A model generated the notes under the pieces. That model ran no database searches, was not told where the DNA came from, and saw nothing but the letters and a program-made list of their open reading frames with translations. Shown piece after piece: positions 32,313 to 43,400 of a stretch of DNA of 64,000 bases. The stretch is taken from NCBI GenBank assembly GCA_946811185.2, contig OX328106.1, positions 32,176,426 to 32,240,425 on the forward strand, in the 5' to 3' direction. The DNA is from Hippopus hippopus. Its lineage: Eukaryota; Mollusca; Bivalvia; Cardiida; Cardiidae. The translations under genes were made by a program, and so were the position numbers. The stretch's first letter is position 1, and every line of letters begins with the position of its first letter.

Positions 32313-34071
32313 GATATTAGTTATTGTGATGATCAGTCAATAGTTGATCTTATTACTTTTACTTTGATAAGTATATAACATGATGTAGATATAGGATATG
32401 ACATCAGTTGACATATCAGATCAAATTTTATCAATGGAGTCTATAAAAATGTTAACAAACGAGCCTCTGGTGAGCTTGATTACATTTTTCAAGACGAGTT
32501 TCATTTTTTTTTTTTATCTCAAAAGATCTAGCCACAGAATGTCAGATTCTTTTTATCATATAACTGTATCTCATAAATTACATGTATACTGCTAGAGCTG
32601 TATACGCGAAACCTACGGGATATAAATTTGTGATAAGAATCGTTCCATAATTTTAAGTTCCATATCAAGATATGAAAATAAAACAAACCTGAGCTTTTAC
32701 ATGATCATCAATTTCGACAGTCATTTTCATTTGAAAATTTGTATCTGATTTGGTTTGAAAATAACGCGTAGATATCGGATGCTTTTAGCTGTAAATGACA
32801 TCAAAGAATGATTCGATGACGACATGAAATATTAACTCAAATATGTGTAAGGTAAGAGATTTCGTAATGGCTGTATTACACTGAAAACGTGGGTAGTTAT
32901 GTGATAAATCAGGGGTTTTTTTTACGGGGCTATTGTTCACAACGCATATTCCCTGAATGTAATTAAGAAAGCTCAAGTGACCACTTACACATTGTAATAG
33001 TCTGAAACTCTCAGGAACATGTATTCATTGTCAGTATTTGTCAACCACTCTAAATTGATTTCTTATTCAAATTCTCATTGTCGAAAGTGACACAACTTCT
33101 AATTGGCCAAACAGCTTCTACTGCATAGAAGCGAAGTAAAAGGGTTTTTTTAAACTAACCAGTATGCTTGTTAAGACCACTCAAACATGTAAGGTAAAAA
33201 TTCTTTCTGAGTTTCAATAGATACATGTAGTGTTTTCAGCATTCGAAGCAGGTCGAGTTTATGTATTTAGCTCTGAAAGGGTTAGTTCAATGTGTTGTGT
33301 ATTGTCTATATTCTGCACAGTTGGTTGATCATAATTAAAAAGCAAGATTAGCCAGGTACCATTTTGACTGTGTTTGATGAGTAATCTTGAATGAACTAGA
33401 TCTATATTCATATGTGTAGCAGCGGGGAGAATTCAGGTACCGGCCCAAATCCCATAATAGTAAATAGGGAGAGGGAGGGGGCTTTTTCTTTTTCTCTCCT
33501 TTACCGTACATGTGCTTTTACCAAAACATGGAAAAACTCGCACCCTCGATACCCACACCTCCTGATTGCAATCCGTCTTACGTTCCATGTATTTATATTA
33601 TGATGTGCTGTTGTAATAAAATTTATGATTGAATTTCAGTGACAATTATACGATTACGACTTATTTCAATTCATCTCTGATACTAGTAAAAAGTTTTGTT
33701 ATTGACAGACATTTGCTTCCTCATTTTCTGTTAATGTATCATAAATGAACAAGAATAGAAAGGTCTTAAGAAGATTTTGCCTTATTCAAATGAAGTTTTC
33801 AACACAATTAGGTTCGATAAACTACAAAAGAATACTTAACCATGAAGAATATTTAAGACGCCTTTTTGAACAGCGAGATTTCGTGTAATTTGATACAGAA
33901 ACGTTTGTTATGCTTTTAAGTAACGTTATTATAACATATACAAATTAAAGGACATGGTGTAAGGTGAGAAAGTATTTGCAATAAAAGTAGGTCATTTTGT
34001 GGCAATAAAAAGTCAACTTAAATATTTTCATAAAATTTAGAGATAAACGAAAAAAAAAAAAAAAATTCAAC
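32313..34071. other. Intergenic stretch between BTB loci
   Basis: No gene seen. Near 33,070-33,130 a short TTCTAATTGGCCAAAC stretch resembles the centre of family F. The second BTB gene starts at 34,072, preceded directly by an A-run at 34,051-34,065. Confidence 0.4.
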
Positions 34072-37000
34072 ATGATGACGCCTCGGACCGACCGTAATCG
34101 AAGTGAAGTTAAAAGTCGTGCAGGTAGTACCTTGCCTCATTCCGAACCCAAGACCAAGGGTTCTAAAGGCAACCTGACGGCAAGGTCTAGTGTAGCAGAT
34201 CGGAGGGTTCCAAGCATTGGTACTGGCGAGCTGTCATCTATTCGGGACGAGTCTGACGTGAAAAAGGAGGAGAGTGAGATGAGAATACCAGAAGTTATCG
34301 ACTTGCCGTTTTTCAAACAGGACGCCTATACAGATGTCGTTCTTCAGGTAAGAAATGTAGGATGTAGTAACACGGGCTGGCATTTCAGATAAGATAATTT
34401 AATAATCGAGTTTAGAAAAAAACTTAGGCTGCTAAGCATGACTCAAGCCGCTTTTGCGGCCAGTGTAGATCAAGATCAGACTGTACAGAACGTGAAGTCT
34501 GATCTTGAATCTACCGTGTCCGATTAGGAGATATTTTCCCAAAAAATACTTTTGAAACTGCAAACTTGAGTTTTCACTAGAGGCTGGAAAGTTTCATTAA
34601 CTTATTTAGTAGATAAAAGTTTAAGAGAGCCTTTGGCGAGCTTAATAACATTTTTGTAGACGAGTTTCATGAAATTCTGTCTCGAAAGCCAACAGAATAC
34701 AGCTTCTTTTCATCACAAGACGAAATCACCTCGAATTACCCAGATATAGGTCAGAATATGCACGCAAAAGCGTGTATGCAGACATGGCATTTTCCATGGA
34801 TAAATATCGATTCACTTCTCTGAAAGAAGATTAAAATGAAGTCACATATAGCATCATATCTTATTTCATAAGTGTGTAAAAATAAAATCCGAAATTGGTA
34901 TACATGCATTATAATGAAAACAGTGGAGGTCATGTAACGAAACTGAACTCGTTTGTTTTAACCATAAAATTATGTCACAGCGTTGCATCCCTTTATATTT
35001 TCTGGTCTTTCCTTTCCCAGGAATATTTGCAATGTTTCGTATTTGATGCGTTTGAAAAAGAGGGGGGGGGGAAGCATGCCCATTCTTATACACGCTAATC
35101 TCGATTGTCTAAATGCTGTAGATGACAACCTTTAGGTTAAAATCTTGTAGAAACTGACAGTACCGCTTTTCAATAGTATTGAAATGGTTAATAGGTATGG
35201 AGGAATTATATGGCCTTGATACAAGCAGTTTATTGTCACAAACAATTATCCCTGTCACAACATCGCGTCTTTAAGTAAATTTATTTGCTCTCATTCTTGC
35301 TACTCACCAGGCATAAAATTTACGCCGTCCTAAATAGCATATGAGTCACGCTGTGTGAAAAGGACAAAATGCATCTACAAATGTTATCGACCCATGTCAG
35401 CCTGCGCAGTTCGCGCAGGCTAACCTGAATCAACACTTTTTGTTGTTTGTAAATTTTCTACTTGTCCAATGATCAGTCTACCACATGATTCAGCTGGTTC
35501 TTAGACAAATTGGATTTTATGGGTCCATATTTATGTGAGGACTTGCTTGGTATAGTGCCTCACTGAAATGCGTTAACATCCCTTTTGCCAGAGCATCGCT
35601 CATGTTATGAGACTCACTCATACGGTCCTGTGTGTGTAATTAGCGATTATTCTTAAATAGATTGTTCTAGTTCATACTTTCAAAACTGTACAAAGCCATC
35701 TTGTTTGTCCGTATCACTATCATGCTATTGATACACTTATTTCCAATAGTTATCGCCGTCCTTAACCCTTAAGCGGCTAAGCGCGACTCACTGACTCTTT
35801 GCGAACAGTGTAGATCAAGATCAGACTGCAAAGAACGTGCAGTCTTATCTTAGATCTACACTGTCCGATAAAGAGATATTTTTTAAAAAAAAAAAAGAAG
35901 TTTGAAATAATATTTTATTCGGGTTTTACTATCAAGTTGAAAGTTTATTTATTTAGCAAGATAAGGGTTAAAGATGAGGACAGAAACAGTCTTGTTTACT
36001 AGTAAGACCTGTGAGGACTAGTACGCTTTAAATATAGATTACTGGCATTGAGTGCACCTTTTAAAAGTATTGTTTCTGATATGGTAGGTCGGCGGTAAGA
36101 AGTTGTACACGTGCAGATCCCTGCTGGCCTATAACTCACCTGTTATGGCGAAGATCCTCAGCTCGGGGTCAAAGAACAAAGACCTTGACCTTCCGGAAAA
36201 GGACTATGATGACGTAGTTGAACTACTCGCCTTTATCGACCCGAGAGTGGATTACATCATAACCGGTAGGCAAAAGATGTATATGCAGTGCCTCTTTAGA
36301 GTATCGAAGTATTTCTAGGTAGAAGTTTAATCTTATAAATTTTCATTTCAGATGACTAATTAATGTTAAAAATACACTAAATCACTGTATATTTGTATAG
36401 TGTAGCTTTACACAGTTCCCTGAAGATCGAGCAAACAACAAAACTGTTCTTGTCATGGAAGTTAATGGTTTACGCGGGGAATGTGTCGTTGGAGTAGCGC
36501 ATCGACCGCTCACAGAACAGGTTCTGGGCTCGAACAGCAGAGCACGAGTAGATCTAGATCTGCTGGACTAGGTGTCCAGGAGAAAAACATCATAGTGGAT
36601 TTAGATCTATATAAGTTTTAAGAACTTGTTTCACAATCACTGTATGATAAATAGGGTTATATTAAACTAGATGTAGATCTTTTAAAGCCCACGACGGTCG
36701 GTTTTGCAAATTATGTCGCCGTAGGAATCACTTTGAACCTTTCCATATCGAACACCATTGGTGACAGCTTTTGGATAACTGAACCTGTAATGTCGCCCAC
36801 ACATTGGATTGGCCCCACCCATCAACGGTTCGAACCAATAACCTCTGATATGAGAGATTCCATCCCCACACACTTCATAAGAAATTATTACTTCCTTGGT
36901 TAACCATTCAATACTTGCATTTTCAGAGCAATCTGCCATAGCACTACTTCCTCTGGCGGAAGAGTACGAAATTGAGAGTTTGAAACAACTGTGTGAACAG

Positions 37001-37342
37001 ACCATAATGACGTCATTCAGATCTATGCGAAAGAACAAGCGACATGGCCCTATTCCGGTTGAGATATGCCTTGAGTACCTTCAACTTGCCGATAAATACC
37101 ACTTTGACAAACTTCGTGACCTAATTACAGAGGAATTCGTCAACAACGAAGACGATTACGCTGTTAAAGCGCTCATTGAGTCCTCTTTAATATCAGAAAG
37201 TGTGAAACTAACTGTTCTCGATAAGAAGGTCGAAAAGGTTCATTTTGAACTGGACAAAGAACGCCGGGAACGAACCGCCATTGAAACAAAACTGGGCGAT
37301 TATGGACATAAACGGTTCAGACGTCCACTGTCAGACAAATAA
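34072..37342 (+). CDS. BTB/POZ-domain protein, BATH-like, 289 aa
   Basis: Three exons, 34072-34347, 36088-36265 and 36927-37342, all with AG/GT borders and compatible phases (0, 1). The open frame is 289 residues. Residues 1-78 are a basic, Ser/Arg-rich low-complexity tail; the BTB domain then begins (IDLPFFKQDAYTDVVLQ), continues in exon 2 (VGGKKLYTCRSLLAYNSPVM, LLAFIDPRVDYIIT) and closes in exon 3 (SAIALLPLAEEYEIESLKQL). A helical region (CLEYLQLADKYHFDKLRDL) and a charged C-terminus (VLDKKVEKVHFELDKERRER) follow. Exon 2 is 178 nt, the same as in the upstream paralogue, with the same phases. Two ATGs open exon 1; the first is used here. Likely a tandem duplicate that gained or kept a longer N-terminus. 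Role as adaptor is inferred from family. Confidence 0.88.
34424..34620 (+). mobile_element. Family B MITE
   Basis: CTTAGGCTGCTAAGCATGAC, hairpin with a few mismatches, right end ACTTATTTAGTAGATAAAAG. Begins 77 bp after the exon 1 donor. Confidence 0.82.
35340..35606 (+). mobile_element. Family C MITE
   Basis: Full-length: GAGTCACGCTGTGTGAAAAG, hairpin CAGCCTGCGCAGTTCGCGCA, right end CCCTTTTGCCAGAGCATCGC. Intron 1 of the second BTB gene. Confidence 0.88.
35762..35972 (+). mobile_element. Family B MITE
   Basis: TTAA at both ends (35762-35765, 35969-35972); hairpin intact; an A-run in the right half. Confidence 0.9.
36480..36665 (+). mobile_element. SINE, family S2
   Basis: Head GTTGGAGTAGCGCATCGACC with B-box GGTTCTGGGCTCGAACAGC; tail TAAGAACTTGTTTCACAATC. 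Intron 2 of the second BTB gene. Confidence 0.65.
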
Positions 37343-37832
37343 AATGGTTAAGGTCAATTAGAAATTGTGTTACTCTCTAAATCTGGAATAAGACTAAGAA
37401 TGCAATTAAGAAGTTTATGAACAAGGGCCTTGATTTATACAAGATTTTTCGGCCTTTTTAAAATGAAACGGATGTCAAACAAAAATAGACATTTCACAAC
37501 CCGTGTACTAAGTAATTGTTTTTTTTTTTACGTGAAGTTGATATTCACCCGTTAATTAAAATCATAAAAAGCACTGATAAACCTTTTGTATCTTGATTTG
37601 CTTCATGGTATTAAAAGAGTATACATATATAAAGAAGCTTAACAGTTGAACTGAAATCTAAGATTGTATACCAAGATAAAACTGCATGGATGTGCAGGCT
37701 GCATTTTAGAGTACAAACTTTGAAAAAAAAAATTAATCATGGTCGCGAAAATGAGCAAAGCCTAGAAAAAAATTTATATCTAGTTACAAACTAGGGTAAC
37801 TATTTATCAACTTCCACCAAAGACTGTTAGAA
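37343..37832. other. Downstream of second BTB gene
   Basis: Nothing recognised. AATAAA at 37338-37343 overlaps the stop codon itself and is unlikely to be the working signal. Confidence 0.35.
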
Positions 37833-38102
37833 ATGAGCCATGGTATGACCAAACGGAGCTATATGTATATGCATCTCGGTGATGCATAATACTAACCAAG
37901 TCATCACACAATCATAGATCCATAAAATCCATTTTTTATGCCAACCGATTGATTCATTAGTCACACTGGTTCTTTGACATGCTGAAAATTGACCGATAGC
38001 AAAATGTTGAGACCCAGGTCAGCCTACGCTGACTGCGTAGGCTGACATGAATCGACACTTTTTGCAGATGCATAAAGCTCCCTTTTCACAGAGCATGGCT
38101 CA
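37833..38102 (-). mobile_element. Family C MITE
   Basis: GAGCCATGGTATGACCAAAC, linker, hairpin CAGCCTACGCTGACTGCGTA and mirror, right end TTTTCACAGAGCATGGCTC. Confidence 0.88.
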
Positions 38103-39140
38103 AATAGATTTACTGTTCAAGGCGAATTTATTTGTTGGTTGTAATGTGTCCTGATATTCTGGATGAAGATGTAGCACCACACCAACTGTTTCTAGGTCGT
38201 AGTGGTCAAGAGTAGTCCCATTTGAGGACTTGACACCAAGCATTTCTACTGCACTGTTTTATCGATTAACTATAAGGACAAATGTGAAATGAGTCTCTTA
38301 TTTTGATTTGACGATTTATGTGGAAAATAGATCATAGTTTCTTATCTGCTTGGAACAAATGTGTGTCTGTGAGCACATAAAGGAAGAAGGTCTTTGTAGA
38401 ACAAGGAGCATTTCTTCTTTCACAGTGATTTTTCAAGGGTAGGTACATTTGAGGTGAAATAACAAGCAACTTAGTCAGTTAAGGTGCCTTTTTTGTAATA
38501 TCTTGTGTATGCGACTGGACATTTACGTGATAGAAACAAACAGTAAAGGTGTGTGTTTACCGGTAACAGAACAGCAGTGGGTCATAGGCGATGAATTTTT
38601 ACTCTACTTGCAATAGAGAAAATTATAAAACAAAATACAGGGTGGTGTGACAAGGCTATAACTTGCATTACTCTCACTGAAAGTTGTGTTTGAGCTTGTG
38701 CATAAAATGACAAATGTTATCGATCAAAGTCGAATCGACAGCGTGACATTGATTGAGTATGCGCGTTTTTAATAGTGTAAAACTTTAATTATGTCTCTTT
38801 TTCCATCCTTTTTCCTTTCAATGGTGTCTCAGTCACGTCATCGACGCCATTTCGTGTATCTATAGGCCTACCATACTTAATGTAATAAGAGCAGCGCACA
38901 CATCTTCTCTAAGTATCTGAATGCTTTTTCATAGAGAGTAAAAGAAAAAAAAAGTGAAGGGCAATAATTCCTGTACTACTGACCACTGTAAATTGTAGGT
39001 ACGAAATCGACTATGAATTTTGGTCAGATTCCAGATAAAATATAAGACTTGACCGAAATGTCCCAGCATATGTATGACAAAGAGATTAACGATGTATCCT
39101 AGCTACACTTTGATCAAGCATTATTAATTATATTCGTATC
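38103..39140. other. Intergenic stretch
   Basis: No gene or repeat family recognised in about 1 kb. Confidence 0.4.
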
Positions 39141-39280
39141 CTAATCCCGGAGAATATTCTAAATTTGAAAATAAGAGAGTTTCTAATAGGCTAAACTAAA
39201 GTTTAGCCAATAGAAAAGTCTGTTACTTTATCTACAATAAGACTAGGGGATGCAGTTGAGAGTGGTTGATGACTGGTTGG
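39141..39280. mobile_element. Family F-like foldback
   Basis: TTCTAATAGGCTAAACTAAA and its mirror TTTAGCCAATAGAAAAGTCT, with outer CGGAGAATATTCTAAATTTG and TAAGACTAGGGGATGC. Confidence 0.6.
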
Positions 39281-39659
39281 TGAGTACCTAGTAAAACGTC
39301 ACCGAATCGACCTAGAGTTGTTTCGCCATTTTTATTTTGTATGCTCCGTGTTATAAACCAAATTACAAGTGACACAACAGCGAAATCCTACAGCTTGTTT
39401 TTCAGCGTAGCTGCCTACGCCGTACGCCGGCTTTTGGTTACTTGGAATTGATAAATTATTGACATTTTTTTTCTGCAAGCTCCTTAAGGCCTATTTTCGG
39501 ACAACTTTATGGCATGGTATACAAGGGTTGCTTCCACTAATATTTTTCAATCGTTATCCATCACTCATCACAGTATATCAACATATATTGTCAGACACAC
39601 CAATTCAGCAACAACTGCTCATATTCAAACGATAATCTGGATCAACATCAAATCTCACA

Positions 39660-39875
39660 TGTCAACAAATGCAAAACAATGAGGAAAAAGAGGCAATTCG
39701 CAAGGATAGTGCCTCAATTGATGGTTTTTGTCTTTGAAAAGGTAGAAAACATAACAGGCAAATGCTGGAAATACTCACAGGTTTCTAGCATTTTCTCATT
39801 TGCTCACAAGGTTTTCAAAAGCCTTCTTTGTCAGGGTCCTGAAAACCACGGAAAGTTTTTGGTAAAGGATAAAAA
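39660..39875 (-). mobile_element. Family A MITE, reverse, decayed
   Basis: TTTTGTCTTTGAAAAGGTAG, eroded hairpin, GTTTTCAAAAGCCTTCTTTG, right end TTTTTGGTAAAGGAT. Confidence 0.65.
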
Positions 39876-39989
39876 GGAAGCTAAAGTTTTATTGACTTAA
39901 TGATGGGTGTTTTTTATTTTTACTGCTTTCAATATGATTTTGTAATATCACGGTGTAAGGTACATGTAACATTCATGCGTGTGATTGGT

Positions 39990-40125
39990 TTCACCAATAA
40001 TAAGCCAGATTTCATTACCGCCTTACCCAAGGTCACTCCCAGGAAAAAAGCAAGACCGAACCCGGGGCCTCAAGGTTCTGCATCCTACTCCCTCAACCCA
40101 GACCCACGCAGGACCCCAAAGCAAG
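39990..40125 (-). mobile_element. SINE head, family S1
   Basis: On the minus strand: GGTCCTGCGTGGGTCTGGGT, B-box CCCCGGGTTCGGTCTTGC, then GAGTGACCTTGGGTAAGGC. Tail missing. Confidence 0.65.
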
Positions 40126-40356
40126 AAGCCAGATAAAATAAGTCTAGAAACAAAGAAACAAACAAAAATACATTAAAAACAAATGTAGTCAGATAAAAAA
40201 AGACCGGAAAAGTTGAGAATGGCGTGTCGAGAAAGACAAGAAGCAAGACTAGGCTATGATCAGCTCGCGGTCAAGCGTGTAAAAATGACGCCGACGTAAA
40301 GACAAAAAAAAAAACTAGTTCAGGTGAACGGAAAAGGTCGTTAACGAAAAGATCGT

Positions 40357-40366
40357 TATATTTAAA
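40357..40366 (+). promoter_or_regulatory. Candidate TATA box for the Kazal gene
   Basis: TATATTTAAA about 100 bp upstream of the ATG at 40466. If used, transcription would start near 40,388, giving a 5' UTR of about 80 bases. Seen only as a motif; no initiator is convincing. Confidence 0.35.
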
Positions 40367-40465
40367 CGGAGTCTGACCGGACGTCGCTTTAATCACAAAT
40401 CAGTCGCAGTGACTTTCGTCTAGACGGTCAGTTAGGCGATTTGATAACGTTCTTTTCGAGCAAAA

Positions 40466-43400
40466 ATGAATCTTTACCTAGGAATACTTTGTATCGTTCT
40501 CACAGGTAAAACTTTATCCGTAGTCTAGTGTCATCATTTCGAGCATCATCATATAAAATTGAGTGGGCACGTTCTTACAAACTGTTTAAAATTGCATTCC
40601 TTGTGTAATTCTCAATTTAGAAGGTAATGCAGTTTCTGATTGGCTACATCGTCTGCTTTACCCATTCAGAAAATGCGTTCCTATGAAATTTAGAAATTTC
40701 AAGGGCAATGCAATTTTAAGACGGGTGTTGACTGTTGAAGGCCAACCAGTATTCCATCATATTCTTATGTGTTACAATGCAAGCTGTCCATGTAGAGTTC
40801 TATACAGCTGCTGGCAGAAATGTAAAATATGATCAAAAGTTGGTGACTTTGTCAGATTGCACTGTAACACATCATCAAACTCACAATAATATCCGTACTT
40901 TTAAATGGTATGAATTAATGAGCCATGTTCTGTGGAAAGGGGGTTTAATGCATGTGCGAACAGTATCGACCACGGTCAGCCTGTGCAGTCCGCGCAGGCT
41001 GAGCTGGCCCGAAACTTTTCGCTATTGGTCAATTTTCTGTATGTGCAAGGACCAGTGTACCTCATGGTTGTTAGATAGAATGGATTTTATGGATCCATGA
41101 CCGTGTGATGCCTGGTATCATGCATCACTGAGATGCATTAAGCCCCCTTTTGCCGGAGCATGGCTGATTTTACTTTTTTTTTTTATTTTTGGTCGCCAGG
41201 GTGTCTGTAAGAATCTAAATCCTTTGGCAAGCCTACTATGTTCTTTACACCGTGACGCAACTTAGAGTGCTGTCCATATTTTACTTGCGACTTGATGTGT
41301 TTGGTGTTTTACACCCTTTTCAATATCATTTCAGTTGTATCGCGGCAGTCAGTGCATTTAAAGAACTTCTTTCGGTAATGCTTTGAATAAATTTCATAAT
41401 TAATTGAAAAAATATACGCTAATCCTGAACACAAAATTCATTTGAAAATGTGGATCCAGAAACTAGTAGCTCAAATTCTGCCGTCTGATCTTGTGTTCTC
41501 TAGTGTAACGCAAAGGAAACTTCGATGGTAGGTGACATCCCCCCCTTTTTTTTTTTCAATCGAACAGAACAGAACAAATTAATTTTGGACCGAAACGTCC
41601 GAATGAACCATGAGTAAGAATGGTTGTTCACAAAAATATATAAGCAAAACTCTGGAAAAGAGGGTTTAGTGCGTCTCCATGATGCATTGTACCGATGTAC
41701 CGAAAAGTCATAATATTGACACGATTCTTAAAGTGCATTTTGTTTAATAACGGACTGAATCATAAAGTAGACTGGTCCTTTGACATGGAGAAAATTGACC
41801 AAAAGGAAAATATTTTAACATCAGATCAGCCTGCGCTGACTGCGCAGGCTGACCTGGGTCGATATTTTTTGCATATGCAATAAACCTTCTTTTCACAGAG
41901 CTTGACTCATATGTGTTAAACACATATAATGAGAGTATCATCTTTAACGACAAATGGTAATGGTTATCCAAATAATTCTTTTTTTTTTTTTTTTTTTTCT
42001 TTTCTGGCAGTAAATGCACATTTTAAGAAGTGAGTGAGATTTAGAGTCAGTATCATCATCATCATCATCATCATTATTATTATTATTATTATTATTATAA
42101 AGCTCCTGGCAAAGTTTGTGCATACTCGGTCTGGCTCTAAGAAAAGTATCGTTATATCTTGTTCTTATAAACTCATATATAAATAGCAAATGAAAATAAA
42201 ATGAAACTCATCTTCTATATCTTTATTTACGAAACGTCACCCTCATTTAACTAGAGATCAGATCCAGAAGGATTTTTTCGCCATGCAGAGCACTGATTTA
42301 AAAATCTCAGAGGAGAGAACAAGAAATTACATGTAACGAGCAATTTCTTATATTGCCTATGATATCATAATGTAATAAAATTTAACTCTTAGGCTGCTAA
42401 GCGCGACTCACTGAACTTTTGCGGACAGTGTAGATCCAAGATCAGACTGCACAGAACGTGCAGTCTGATCTTGGATATACACTGTCCGTAAAGAAAATAT
42501 TTTTCTCCCCCAAAAATAAACTTGAAGTAGCATTATTCGGGTTTTTACTAACTTGTTTAGCAGGATAAGGGTTAAGATTATTTGTAATTTACAAATATGT
42601 TTTCAACTGCGCCGGCTGCGTTTCTCTCAGAAGGCAATGGGTCAAAAATATAATGTTAAGTTGTGATATATGGGCAATACCAACTACATACTTATTCCAT
42701 TCCATTACATCATTAATTCTCTGGCAAAGTCATGTGATTTAAACCTTAACCTGCTAAATGAGTTTAATAAAACTTTCAAGCCCAATGGTAAGAACTCTTA
42801 TGTTGCTTTTTCAAAGTTACTTTTTTGGGGGAAAGATTTCTCCTTATCGGACAGTGTAGATCCAAGATAAGAATGCATGCCCTCTCCGTCCGCAAAAGGT
42901 CATTAAGAACAAGCTTAGCAGCCAAAGGGTTAAATTGTTCGCCTGTTCTTTAAACTTTTATCACATAATCCCATATTTTCACGACCCCTTATGAAAATGG
43001 CTTATGAAACCATTGTGAAAACAGAAGAAAATGCTTGTAACCATGCAGCCTGTTCTCCTGTTCCCACAATATTTTCTACCTTTTCGTGGACAAAACTCAA
43101 GCCATAATGAACTTATTTGCTGTCCTTAAATGCTTTAAAACGAGCCTATATTTTTGTTGTCTTTAAGAAGGAAGACTTCCCACTTTTTTCTATAACTGCA
43201 AAAAAATCAAAGAAAAAAAAAATGTTTTCATATGCAAAGTAAGTAGGCAGCCTTGTGACCACAGATCGCAACTAATGACGTTCAAACTTACCAAGCACAA
43301 GGACATCTTGTACTTGTTTATGACCCTTAACTTGCGCTAAATGAGTGAAATGAGAATTTCAAGCCAGAGTAAAATCCCAAATTTTGTTCTTTCAAAGGTA

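Noticed and set aside
37338..37343. Poly(A) signal of the second BTB gene
   Set aside because: The hexamer overlaps the stop codon, which would leave almost no 3' UTR.
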